Origin: Mucilaginibacter sp. L196
GTDB taxonomy: Bacteria > Bacteroidota > Bacteroidia > Sphingobacteriales > Sphingobacteriaceae
NCBI RefSeq assembly: GCF_009765905.1
Contig: NZ_LMUO01000011.1
Location: 496,999-560,998 of the forward strand
Direction of reading: 5' to 3'
DNA length: 64,000 nucleotides
The first letter of the stretch is position 1; the number at the start of each line of letters is the position of its first letter. The position numbers were made by a program, and so were the translations under genes. The notes below the pieces were generated by a model that saw only the letters and a program-made list of their open reading frames with translations, ran no database searches and was not told the origin of the DNA. This document shows, piece after piece, positions 40,860-49,233 of this stretch.

Positions 40860-40959
40860 TCTGAACCAGGATTTATAGGATTAAAAAGATTTTTAGGATG
40901 ATAGAGACTTAAATATAATATCCCGAGAATCCTTAAAATCCGTTAAATCAAGGTTCAGA
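40860..40959. repeat. Palindromic dispersed repeat (TCTGAACC family) upstream of alaS
   Basis: Ends TCTGAACC and GGTTCAGA, with GGATTT/AAATCC-type inner arms. It is just 32 bp before the alaS ATG. A partial relative lies at 45787-45850. Confidence 0.75.
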
Positions 40960-40991
40960 CAGTTTCCAACAAATAATTACATTTGCATTCT

Positions 40992-43727
40992 ATGACCGCT
41001 ACCCAGATACGCCAGGCTTTTTTAGATTTTTTTGCTGCTAAAGGACATACTATTGTGCCTTCAGCGCCTATTGTTGTTAAGGATGACCCAACACTGATGT
41101 TCACTAATGCAGGGATGAACCAATTTAAGGCCATTTTTTTGGGCGAAGAACCAGCGAAGTTTCCTCGCGTAGCGGATACACAACGTTGTTTGCGGGTATC
41201 GGGCAAGCATAATGATTTGGAAGAGGTGGGTATTGATACCTATCACCATACCATGTTCGAGATGCTGGGTAACTGGAGTTTTGGCGATTACTTTAAAAAG
41301 GAAGCCATCGACTGGAGCTGGGAACTATTGACCAAAGTTTACAAACTAGATAAAGACCGCCTGTACGTTACCTATTTTGAGGGCGACGAAAAAGAAGGCT
41401 TGGCAAAAGATACAGAAACCTACGACTTGTGGAAACAGTATGTAGATGAAGCGCATATCCTCCCCGGCAACAAAAAAGATAATTTTTGGGAAATGGGGGA
41501 GACTGGTCCGTGTGGGCCGTGTTCTGAAATACACTTTGATAGTCGACCAGACAATGAACGCAAGGAAGTTAGCGGCGCTGTTTTAGTAAACGCCGACCAT
41601 GACCAGGTAATTGAGATATGGAATAACGTATTCATGCAGTTTAACCGCCTGAAAGATGGTTCGCTGCAATCGTTGCCTGCGCAACATGTGGATACGGGTA
41701 TGGGTTTTGAGCGCTTGGTTAGGGTGCTACAAGGGAAGACATCAAACTATGATACTGATGTTTTTCAACCGATGATCCAGTTCATCGCGGAGAAATCAGG
41801 TAGGAAATATAACAGCGCTGCTAAACCCGGCGATAACGATTGGAGCGAAGCAGTTGCCATGCGTGTAATGGCAGATCATATCCGCGCGATCAGTTTCGCG
41901 ATAGCTGACGGGCAGTTGCCGTCGAATAATAAGGCTGGTTATGTAATCCGTCGTATTTTACGCAGGGCGGTTAGGTATCAGTATCAATATTTAGGCTTTA
42001 AAGAGCCATTTTTAAACCAATTAGTGCCTTTGTTAGCAGAGCAGTTTAAAGGGGTGTTTGATGAGTTGTATAGTCAGAAAGATTTTGTGCAAAAGGTTAT
42101 TTTGGAGGAAGAAAATTCATTTCTGAGAACCTTGGAGAATGGTATAAACAGGTTTAATAACTATTTTATAAACCCAGACTATATCAATCCAAACCCAATA
42201 TTAAAAAGAGGCCTTATTAAAGGTTCTAATAGAGAGGAACTAGATAAATCACTCCACGATGAGAGAAGCGTTGATAATGAAATTGTTTCTGGAAGCTTTG
42301 CTTTTGAATTGCAAGATACTTATGGTTTTCCAATTGACTTAACTGAGCTGATGGCTCGTGAGAAAGGTTGGGCTGTTGATTTAAAAGGTTTTGAGGAAGC
42401 TCTACAGGCTCAAAAATCCCGCTCACGTGCTGCAACTAGTATTGATACCGGCGATTGGGTGGTTTTAAAGGATGATGACAAGGTAGAGTTTACCGGTTAC
42501 GATGAAACGGAAACTATCGCCCATGTTGTAAAATACCGTAAGGTAACTGCTAAGGGAAAAGAGCAATACCAGATTGTTTTGGACAAAACACCATTTTATG
42601 CAGAAAGTGGTGGTCAGGTAGGTGATACCGGGGAATTGGTTTTCCCGGATGGTGAGGTGATAGAGGTAACAGATACTAAAAAAGAGAATGGACTTATCGT
42701 TCATTTTGTAGATAAGTTGCCTGAGGATATTGATGATGCATTAACCGCTATTGTTGATAACGAGAAACGTAATAATACTAATAGCAATCACTCGGCTACG
42801 CACTTGCTGCATGCTGCTATGAAACAGGTTTTGGGTAGCCACGTAAATCAAAAAGGTTCACTGGTAAATGCGGAATATCTGCGTTTCGACTTTTCACACT
42901 TCGCCAAAGTAACTGAAGAAGAACTAGCAAGAATTGAAGCCATTGTTAATGAAAAGATACGTGAGAACATCGCCCTTAAAGAAGAGCGCGATGTGCCTTA
43001 TGATGTGGCTATAAAAAGCGGCGTAACAGCCCTGTTCGGCGAAAAATATGGCGACAAAGTAAGGGTGATCACTTTTGATGATACCTTTAGTAAAGAGCTT
43101 TGCGGTGGTACGCATGTTAAGGCTACGGGTTATATCGGTTACTTTAAAATAGTATCTGAGAGCGCGGTTGCCGCTGGTGTTCGTCGTATTGAGGCTATTA
43201 CGGGTATTGCCGCGGAGAATTTTATTAATGAGCAAAGCAAGCTGGTTCAGCAATTAAAAGAGCTGCTTAAGAACCCCAAGGACATATCCAAAAGCGTTGA
43301 AAGTTTGATCGAAGAAAATGCCAGGCTTAAAAAAGAAATAGAAAAATCTATCCTTGAAAAATCATCTGGTTTAAAAGATGAGCTAGCCCAAAAGGTAGAA
43401 AATATTAACGGAATAAACTTCATCGCCCAAAAAGTGGAGTTGCCTAATGCTGACGCTATAAAAAATGTGGCTTACCAGCTTAAAGATATTGTAAGCGATT
43501 TGTTCCTGGTATTAGCTGCTGATATTGACGGCAAACCAAATCTAACCGTAATGCTGAGCGAAAACCTGGTAAAAGAAAAAGGATTGAACGCGGGTAATAT
43601 TGTTCGAGAATTAGCTAAGGAAATACAAGGTGGCGGCGGCGGTCAGCCATTTTTCGCGACCGCAGGTGGTAAGGATGTAAGCGGGATTGACCGGGCGTTG
43701 GAAAAAGCTAAAAGCTTTACAGCCTAA
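40992..43727 (+). CDS. alaS: Alanyl-tRNA synthetase
   Basis: The ATG at 40992 gives the family start (MTATQIRQAFLDFFAAKGH); a TTG at 40983 is unlikely. Class II core motifs are present (DPTLMFTNAGMNQFK, FEMLGNWSFGDYFK), the editing site (NHSATHLLH and CGGTHVKATG) and the C-Ala domain ending in GGGGGQPFFATAGG. It charges tRNA-Ala and clears Ser/Gly mischarges. An insertion of about 40 residues (about 390-430: YFINPDYINPNPILKRG...) lies just before FELQDTYGFP, where most homologues have a short loop. Expected single essential gene. Confidence 0.97.
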   Translation: MTATQIRQAFLDFFAAKGHTIVPSAPIVVKDDPTLMFTNAGMNQFKAIFLGEEPAKFPRVADTQRCLRVSGKHNDLEEVGIDTYHHTMFEMLGNWSFGDYFKKEAIDWSWELLTKVYKLDKDRLYVTYFEGDEKEGLAKDTETYDLWKQYVDEAHILPGNKKDNFWEMGETGPCGPCSEIHFDSRPDNERKEVSGAVLVNADHDQVIEIWNNVFMQFNRLKDGSLQSLPAQHVDTGMGFERLVRVLQGKTSNYDTDVFQPMIQFIAEKSGRKYNSAAKPGDNDWSEAVAMRVMADHIRAISFAIADGQLPSNNKAGYVIRRILRRAVRYQYQYLGFKEPFLNQLVPLLAEQFKGVFDELYSQKDFVQKVILEEENSFLRTLENGINRFNNYFINPDYINPNPILKRGLIKGSNREELDKSLHDERSVDNEIVSGSFAFELQDTYGFPIDLTELMAREKGWAVDLKGFEEALQAQKSRSRAATSIDTGDWVVLKDDDKVEFTGYDETETIAHVVKYRKVTAKGKEQYQIVLDKTPFYAESGGQVGDTGELVFPDGEVIEVTDTKKENGLIVHFVDKLPEDIDDALTAIVDNEKRNNTNSNHSATHLLHAAMKQVLGSHVNQKGSLVNAEYLRFDFSHFAKVTEEELARIEAIVNEKIRENIALKEERDVPYDVAIKSGVTALFGEKYGDKVRVITFDDTFSKELCGGTHVKATGYIGYFKIVSESAVAAGVRRIEAITGIAAENFINEQSKLVQQLKELLKNPKDISKSVESLIEENARLKKEIEKSILEKSSGLKDELAQKVENINGINFIAQKVELPNADAIKNVAYQLKDIVSDLFLVLAADIDGKPNLTVMLSENLVKEKGLNAGNIVRELAKEIQGGGGGQPFFATAGGKDVSGIDRALEKAKSFTA

Positions 43728-43775
43728 AACAAAAAGCGCCGGCTATTATCCATAGGTGTCGGACGATTAAAAGGT

Positions 43776-43849
43776 TGTCATTCTGAGCGGAGCGAAGAAT
43801 CTGTAAGGTGGTTTACACGTGTACAGATGCTTCGTACCTCAGCATGACA
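43776..43849. repeat. Palindromic dispersed repeat (GTCATTCTGAG family)
   Basis: Ends TGTCATTCTGAG and CTCAGCATGACA; very similar inside to the copy at 40291-40365 (shared ACAGATGCTTCGT segment). Confidence 0.85.
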
Positions 43850-43865
43850 AATCATTTTTATATCC

Positions 43866-43927
43866 CTTGTTAGTGTCCTCACTAACAAACTGCACCTTTT
43901 TGATTTGTTAGTGAGGACACTAACAAA
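43866..43927. repeat. Nested palindrome made of two inverted TTGTTAGTG hairpins
   Basis: 43866-43889 and 43904-43927 are each small hairpins (arms TTTGTTAGTG/CACTAACAAA with 4-nt loops) and are also inverted copies of each other around a 14-bp spacer. A single relative is at 48593-48616. Confidence 0.85.
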
Positions 43928-43938
43928 GGAAGTAAAAA

Positions 43939-43975
43939 CAAAACGCGCCGGGTTTATTGTCCGGCGCGTTTTAAT
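43939..43975. terminator. Bidirectional terminator between alaS and the small minus-strand gene
   Basis: AAAACGCGCCGG and CCGGCGCGTTTT arms with a 9-nt loop, with A runs and T runs on the two sides. Confidence 0.8.
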
Positions 43976-43990
43976 AAAATAATTCCTGTA

Positions 43991-44257
43991 TTAAAGGGTA
44001 GGGGATTTGGCTTTTAGGCTCGGTACTAACCTCATAATCGCGTTAATAATTTCGTTGCCTATTTTTTTATGAGAGCCGGGTAATTGCTTTAGCTTGTCGG
44101 TATAAACTCTCACCTCTTCCTCATTATCAAACAACAAAACCGCATCATTATTTACCGCATTGTCAATTCCTTTTGGAGGTACCGGAAGCAGGTAATTCAT
44201 AAACGACGAAAAATTAATTTTCGATGGCCCATTAGATGGAATGCTTATTCGTAACAT
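43991..44257 (-). CDS. Small hypothetical protein (about 88 aa)
   Basis: No family recognised. From the preferred ATG at 44257 it reads MLRISIPSNGPSKINF; a start at 44299 would add 14 polar residues. It is soluble, with a hydrophobic first half (FMNYLLPVPPKGIDN) and a charged helical end. Alone on the minus strand, followed by a terminator, which supports a real gene. Confidence 0.55.
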   Translation of the reverse strand: MLRISIPSNGPSKINFSSFMNYLLPVPPKGIDNAVNNDAVLLFDNEEEVRVYTDKLKQLPGSHKKIGNEIINAIMRLVPSLKAKSPTL

Positions 44258-44448
44258 GGGAAATGAATTTTTTGGTTTATTGTAACTATTAATAAACAAT
44301 ATGGGGTAAAAGATGTTTGCGGCTGATTATGCCTTTTTTGTAATAATTCTGTCACATAAATAATGATCCATTGGCATTAATTAAATCCTCCTGGTCATTT
44401 TGAAATAAGCCACGCTTTCAGTAACTTAAGGCAGATTAAAACGTGACT

Positions 44449-45786
44449 ATGACTGATGCCACAACCACGCAATTAAAACGAGTGTTGAAGCCCATACACC
44501 TTTGGGCTATAGCTGTTGGTTTAGTTATATCAGGTGAATATTTTGGCTGGAATTATGGCTGGAGTGTATCGGGTACCATCGGGTTTTTGATCGCCACTGT
44601 CATCATTACGGTGATGTATGTTACCTTCATCTTCAGCTATACTGAATTAACTACCGCCATACCACATGCAGGCGGTGCATTTGCCTACGCTTACCGGGCC
44701 ATGGGGCCATTTGGTGGCTTGATAGCAGGTTATGCAACACTTATCGATTTTCTGTTTGCTACGCCTGCTATTGCAGCGGCATTGGGCAGTTATTTGCATT
44801 TCCTATATCCATCAATGCCTATTATTCCATCAGCTTTGTTTTTTAATGTGTTGTTTATCGGAATCAATGTATCCGGCATGAAAGAGTCCGCTGTGTTTTC
44901 TGTAGTAATAACCATATTGGCGGTTGCGGAGCTGTTGCTATTTATGGGCGTGGTTGGTCCACATTTTAAGATGAGTAATTATATAAATCACCCCATGCCT
45001 TTTGGTTGGGGCGGTGTATTTGCAGCTCTACCTTTTGCCGTTTGGTTTTACCTGGCGATAGAAGGCGTAGCCATGGTTGCTGAAGAGGTGAAGGAGCCTA
45101 AAAAGAATATACCTCTAGGTTATATCTCCGGCTTAGTTACATTGATATTTTTAACTTTTGGGGTGATGATATTGACCGGTGGAATTACCGACTGGCACAG
45201 GTTAAGCAATGTGCTAGATCCATTGCCTGAGTCGATAGCGATTGCTTTGGGCAAGGCTAACGGGCTTACTAAAATATTTGCCAGTATAGGTTTGTTTGGG
45301 TTGATCGCATCGTTTCATGGTACTATACTGGCATCATCAAGGCAGGTTTATGCTATGGCGAGGAGTGGTTATTTACCGAGGTTTTTATCTAAGTTAAACC
45401 AGCGCTTTCAAACACCTTATTGGGCGCTGATTGCGGGTGGGGTTATTAGTATGGTTGCTTTATATTTTGATAATACAGCTGAGAATATTGTGATACTATC
45501 CGCTATGGGCGCGGTGTTTATGTATATGATGAGCATGATCAGTTTGTTTATATTGAGGAAAAAAGAACCTGACCTGGAGCGCCCGTTCGCATCGCCTTTT
45601 TACCCGGTGTTTCCGGCGGTGGCGTTAATTATATCAGCGGTATCGTTGTTCGCTATTATTTATTATCATTTTATGGTGAGTTTGGTGTTTTTCGCGTTTT
45701 TAATTGTAGCGACTATTGTTTTTGTGGCAATCGGCAAGCATAAAGTGCAGTTGGTTGAGGATAATATGATTGCACCTGTTGTTTGA
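44449..45786 (+). CDS. Ethanolamine permease (APC family)
   Basis: A 445-residue transporter with twelve predicted membrane helices and APC features (LKPIHLWAIAVGLVISGEYFGWNYG, HAGGAFAYAYRAMGPFGGLIAGY, AIEGVAMVAEEVKEPKKNIPLGY). The strong match to ethanolamine permeases agrees with the next genes eutB and eutC. I take the ATG at 44449; GTG at 44443 is two codons earlier. Imported ethanolamine would be a nitrogen and carbon source. Confidence 0.92.
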   Translation: MTDATTTQLKRVLKPIHLWAIAVGLVISGEYFGWNYGWSVSGTIGFLIATVIITVMYVTFIFSYTELTTAIPHAGGAFAYAYRAMGPFGGLIAGYATLIDFLFATPAIAAALGSYLHFLYPSMPIIPSALFFNVLFIGINVSGMKESAVFSVVITILAVAELLLFMGVVGPHFKMSNYINHPMPFGWGGVFAALPFAVWFYLAIEGVAMVAEEVKEPKKNIPLGYISGLVTLIFLTFGVMILTGGITDWHRLSNVLDPLPESIAIALGKANGLTKIFASIGLFGLIASFHGTILASSRQVYAMARSGYLPRFLSKLNQRFQTPYWALIAGGVISMVALYFDNTAENIVILSAMGAVFMYMMSMISLFILRKKEPDLERPFASPFYPVFPAVALIISAVSLFAIIYYHFMVSLVFFAFLIVATIVFVAIGKHKVQLVEDNMIAPVV

Positions 45787-45850
45787 ACCATGATTTACTT
45801 GATTGTCTGAACCATGATTTGCTTGATTTTAGGATTGCTTGATTATATAT
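45787..45850. repeat. Partial TCTGAACC-family repeat in the permease-eutB gap
   Basis: Two close copies of TGAACCATGATTTRCTTGAT, matching the left arm of the repeat at 40860. It separates the permease from eutB. Confidence 0.6.
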
Positions 45851-45854
45851 TACA

Positions 45855-47249
45855 ATGAGTTATAAAACCACCATTCACGGACGAGTTTACAGCTTTAGTG
45901 ATCTGAAGAGTTTGCTTGCTAAAGCTTCGCCTTTCCGTACCGGGGATGCGCTGGCGGGTTTGTGTGCGGAAAGTTATGAGGAACGGGTGGCGGCGCAAAT
46001 CACTTTGGCGGATGTGCCGTTAAAGGTGTTTTTAACAGAGTTGGTTATTCCTTATGAAAGTGATGAAGTTACAAGGCTGATCGTTGATAGTCATGAGTTG
46101 AATGCCTTTAGTTTGATAAGCCATTTAACCGTTGGGGAGCTGCGTGATTGGTTATTAATGGATGAAACAACCACATCAACCTTAAAAAGCATTGAGGCGG
46201 GCTTAACTCCCGAGGTGGTTGCTGCGGTATCCAAAATTATGCGCAATCAGGATTTGATCGCGGTAGCAAAAAAATGTGAGGTGATCACTAAATTTCGCAA
46301 TACTATTGGTTTAAAAGGGCATTTTGCAACACGCCTGCAACCTAATCACCCGACAGATGACCCTAAAGGAGTTGCGGCTAGTATTATTGAAGGTTTGCTT
46401 TATGGCAGTGGCGATGCCTGTATCGGTATCAATCCGGCTACCGATAGCCCAAGCCATGTGATGAGTTTGTTGCGCATGATAGATCAGCTTAGGCAGCAGT
46501 TTGATATTCCTATGCAGTCGTGCGTGTTAAGCCATATCACCACAACACTTGAACTTATAAATAAGGATAAAGATGCGCCCGTTGATTTATGCTTCCAATC
46601 TATAGGAGGTACTGAATTAACGAATACCAGCTTTGGTATAAATTTGGCATTAATCGAGGAAGCTTATCAGGCCACTTTATCACTAAATCGTGGTACTATC
46701 GGCGACAATGTAATGTATTTTGAAACCGGGCAGGGGAGCGCACTATCAGCCAATGCGCATCATGGGGTTGACCAACAAACCTGTGAGGCGAGAGCTTATG
46801 CTATTGCGCGTAAATTCAGGCCTTTATTGGTAAACTCAGTAGTGGGTTTTATTGGTCCGGAGTATTTATATGATGGCAAACAGATTATCCGCGCAGCGCT
46901 GGAAGATCATTTTTGTGCTAAACTATTAGGTTTGCCAATGGGTGTTGATGTTTGCTATACGAACCATGCGGAAGCGGATCAGGATGATATGGATAATTTA
47001 CTGACCTTATTGGGTGTGGCAGGTTGTAATTTTATTATGGGCATACCGGGCTCGGATGATATTATGCTGAATTATCAATCTACCTCTTTTCATGATGCTT
47101 TGTATTTAAGAAAGGTGCTGGGACTAAAGGCTGCTCCGGAGTTTGAAGCTTGGCTAATAAAGCAGGGAATCGTGGATGCCAAGGGGCAATTAACTTCTAC
47201 GAATCAAGTTGATTTGTATAATCATTTCGGATCATTATGGATAAAGTGA
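45855..47249 (+). CDS. eutB: Ethanolamine ammonia-lyase large subunit
   Basis: The 464-residue protein has EutB hallmarks: NTIGLKGHFATRLQPNHPTDDP, FQSIGGTELTNTSFGI, YFETGQGSALSANAHHGVDQQT and IPGSDDIMLNYQSTSFHD. It holds the TIM-barrel active site and, with EutC and adenosylcobalamin, splits ethanolamine into acetaldehyde and ammonia. It overlaps eutC by 13 bp. No reactivase eutA, acetaldehyde dehydrogenase or shell genes are close by. Confidence 0.97.
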   Translation: MSYKTTIHGRVYSFSDLKSLLAKASPFRTGDALAGLCAESYEERVAAQITLADVPLKVFLTELVIPYESDEVTRLIVDSHELNAFSLISHLTVGELRDWLLMDETTTSTLKSIEAGLTPEVVAAVSKIMRNQDLIAVAKKCEVITKFRNTIGLKGHFATRLQPNHPTDDPKGVAASIIEGLLYGSGDACIGINPATDSPSHVMSLLRMIDQLRQQFDIPMQSCVLSHITTTLELINKDKDAPVDLCFQSIGGTELTNTSFGINLALIEEAYQATLSLNRGTIGDNVMYFETGQGSALSANAHHGVDQQTCEARAYAIARKFRPLLVNSVVGFIGPEYLYDGKQIIRAALEDHFCAKLLGLPMGVDVCYTNHAEADQDDMDNLLTLLGVAGCNFIMGIPGSDDIMLNYQSTSFHDALYLRKVLGLKAAPEFEAWLIKQGIVDAKGQLTSTNQVDLYNHFGSLWIK

Positions 47250-48001
47250 TCAAAGCTGTGCCGAATGCGGATGGCCCGTTAAATCCCTTAAAGGAGTTTA
47301 CAGCTGCGCGTATTGGAATTGGACGGACAGGTACCAGTATTCCTACCAAACAATCCCTGGCTTTTAAACTGGCGCATGCCCATGCCCGTGATGCAGTTTA
47401 TTCCCGTTTGAATATTGATTTGCTGTCAGCGGATATCAAGCAATTCAATCTTCCGGTTATCGTATTGCATAGCAAGGCAGGCAACCGGGGGGAATATTTG
47501 CAGCGGCCTGATCTCGGTAGAAAATTAAAAAAATCATCCGCAAACCGGTTGAAGGAGCATGTAGGTGGTTATGATGTGTCGATTATCATAGCTGATGGGC
47601 TTTCCGCATCGGCTATTAATGAAAATGTTATTGGTTTGTTGCATACGCTGATACCATTGTTTATGGCTGCTAAGTTGAAATTAGCACCCATATGTTTTGT
47701 AGAACAGGGAAGGGTGGCGGTAAGCGATAAAATAGCGCATTTATTAAATGCAAAATTATCCATTATACTGATAGGCGAACGACCCGGGTTGAGTTCGGCG
47801 GATAGTATCGGGGCTTATCTAACGTATGATCCTAAACCCGGTTTAACCGATGAATCGCGCAATTGTATATCCAACATCCGTCCGCAAGGATTAGCGTTTA
47901 GGCCCGCCGCCGAAAAGATATTTTACTTGGTGCAGGAAGCTTTTAGAATGAAGCTTTCCGGCGTTGGGTTAAAGGACAACCAAGTATTAATTGGACATTA
48001 A
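47237..48001 (+). CDS. eutC: Ethanolamine ammonia-lyase small subunit
   Basis: A 254-residue EutC with TAARIGIGRTGTSIPTKQSLAFKLAHAHARDAV, ADGLSASAINENV, and the cobalamin-contacting C-terminal part GERPGLSSADSIGAYLTYDPKPGLTDESRNCISNIRP. It is somewhat shorter at the N-terminus than the E. coli protein, as non-microcompartment forms often are, since the shell-targeting tail is not needed. It pairs with EutB and its start lies in the eutB 3' end. Confidence 0.96.
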   Translation: MDKVIKAVPNADGPLNPLKEFTAARIGIGRTGTSIPTKQSLAFKLAHAHARDAVYSRLNIDLLSADIKQFNLPVIVLHSKAGNRGEYLQRPDLGRKLKKSSANRLKEHVGGYDVSIIIADGLSASAINENVIGLLHTLIPLFMAAKLKLAPICFVEQGRVAVSDKIAHLLNAKLSIILIGERPGLSSADSIGAYLTYDPKPGLTDESRNCISNIRPQGLAFRPAAEKIFYLVQEAFRMKLSGVGLKDNQVLIGH

Positions 48002-48505
48002 TTACTTGTCGTCATCTTTAATATACCCCTGAAAGGTAATTGCATCGCGTGAATTGCTTGCAACCTGCAACGTAGCCGATCCATTTGTGAATACGTCTAA
48101 GAAGAGTTTTTGGCTTCGCCTTACATCGTTTAGTACAATTGTAATTGTCCAGCCACCCTTTTTCTTTTCGACTATTTTATAGTCAAATTTGGTGGATGTG
48201 AATTTAATTCCGTCATCAGTTGAATTGTAGGGTACGTCCATATAAGCTCTTCCAAAGTATGGCAACCAAGCTATTATAGAATCTCTTTTGACACGCAGAT
48301 CGTAATCAGAAGTCAGGTATTTCTGGCCACCACGTAAGGGTTGCGCGTATTGTGCTATGAAGGTATATTTTTGCGCGTTTATTTTATGTTTAATTGAGGC
48401 TGCTTTTTCCTGAGCTTTAATTTGCTTGGCAGTTTGCTGTGCATTTGCATTTACAATCATCAACATTAATAAAAATGGTAATGATATTTTAAGCGGGGTT
48501 TTCAT
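48002..48505 (-). CDS. DUF4251 secreted protein
   Basis: The 167-residue protein has a signal peptide ending in ANAQ and a DUF4251 domain (INAQKYTFIAQYAQPLRGGQKYLTSDYDLRV, SIIAWLPYFGRAY, the region with IKFTSTKFDYKI, and a TLQVASNSRDAITFQGYI ending). Such proteins are common in Bacteroidota, with no known role. Its stop adjoins the eutC stop, so the two genes converge with no gap. Confidence 0.9.
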   Translation of the reverse strand: MKTPLKISLPFLLMLMIVNANAQQTAKQIKAQEKAASIKHKINAQKYTFIAQYAQPLRGGQKYLTSDYDLRVKRDSIIAWLPYFGRAYMDVPYNSTDDGIKFTSTKFDYKIVEKKKGGWTITIVLNDVRRSQKLFLDVFTNGSATLQVASNSRDAITFQGYIKDDDK

Positions 48506-49183
48506 AAGATATTGATTTAGAGGTTAACGCAGATAGGTTTAATGATAATATAAAGTTAGGAAAATATTATTTGTTTGGTGTGAATGATGATTTTTGTTGG
48601 TGAGGGCACCAACAAAGGGAGATGAGCGTTTTTGTCATTGCGAGGAACGAAGCAATCGCACGGAGAAAAGCGAATATGCAAAGTTCGCGATTGCTTCGTT
48701 CCTCGCAATGACATGGTGGAGAGAACTGCTTAAATAATTCATTGTTGCGTTAGTGATAGGAGCGGATACCGGCTTGTGGCTAAGGCTTGGGGAGTATGAG
48801 CGCCTGCCTGCCGGCGGGCAGGGATAGCACGGACCGGAGGTAACGCCCAAAGCATCTTTCGCGCTTCGTTGACTCACCCGGTCTTGCTTCGCCCGACCAC
48901 CCTCTCTTCGCCTGCGGCGGAAAGAGGGAAAGAAATAAAGAAGTTTTTTCCCCTCTTTGCCGCAAAGCGGAAGAGAGGGGAGGTTGAGCGGCTGAGCGAA
49001 AACCGGGTGAGTTATCTACAAGCGTAAACTACTTTACAGATTCTTCACTGCGCTCAGAATGACAAAGGTGGTTTTATAAAAAAGATTGTCATGCTGAGGA
49101 ACGAAGCATCTGTACTGGTGTAAACTACTTTACAGATTCTTCGCTGCCGCTCAGAATGACAAAGGGAGATAGTATAGGGTGGT
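48506..49183. repeat. Repeat-filled intergenic region between DUF4251 and htpG
   Basis: No gene. In order it holds: a TTTGTTGGTG/CACCAACAAA hairpin (48593-48616); a GTCATTGCGAG palindrome (48633-48713); a GC-rich stretch with a CCTGCCTGCCGGCGGGCAGG hairpin (about 48808-48830); a 146-bp element with GACTCACCCGG/CCGGGTGAG ends (48868-49013); a half copy of the GTCATTCTGAG repeat (about 49036-49066); and a full GTCATGCTGAG palindrome (49087-49161). Confidence 0.8.
48868..49013. repeat. Long palindromic MITE-like element (GACTCACCCGG ends)
   Basis: Starts GTTGACTCACCCGGTC and ends AACCGGGTGAGTT, with inner inverted arms CCCTCTCTTCGC and GCGGAAGAGAGGGG. Related to the outer element at 51965-52185. 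Confidence 0.75.
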
Positions 49184-49185
49184 AA

Positions 49186-49213
49186 ACAAAAAAGCCGCCC
49201 AAAAGGCGGCTTT
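49186..49213 (-). terminator. Terminator of htpG
   Basis: AAAGCCGCC and GGCGGCTTT arms around a CTTTTGGG-type loop, then a T run on the minus strand, 20 bp past the htpG stop. Confidence 0.85.
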
Positions 49214-49233
49214 CTCATAAACTTATTTAAAAC

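Noticed and set aside
42924..43253. 109-aa minus-strand ORF within alaS
   Set aside because: It lies wholly antisense to a conserved AlaS editing domain and shows no protein-like character.
44300..44448. Possible cobalamin riboswitch before the ethanolamine genes
   Set aside because: The gap is only about 150 bp and has no B12-box-like GCCACTG motif or fitting fold that I can see.
48635..48965. Two short minus-strand ORFs in the htpG upstream repeats
   Set aside because: They are translations of palindromic repeats (PAGRQ and similar strings), typical false genes in these genomes.
36509..49161. CRISPR-like array from the repeated GTCATT palindromes
   Set aside because: Copies are irregularly spaced over kilobases, differ inside, and have no cas genes; they are dispersed palindromes.
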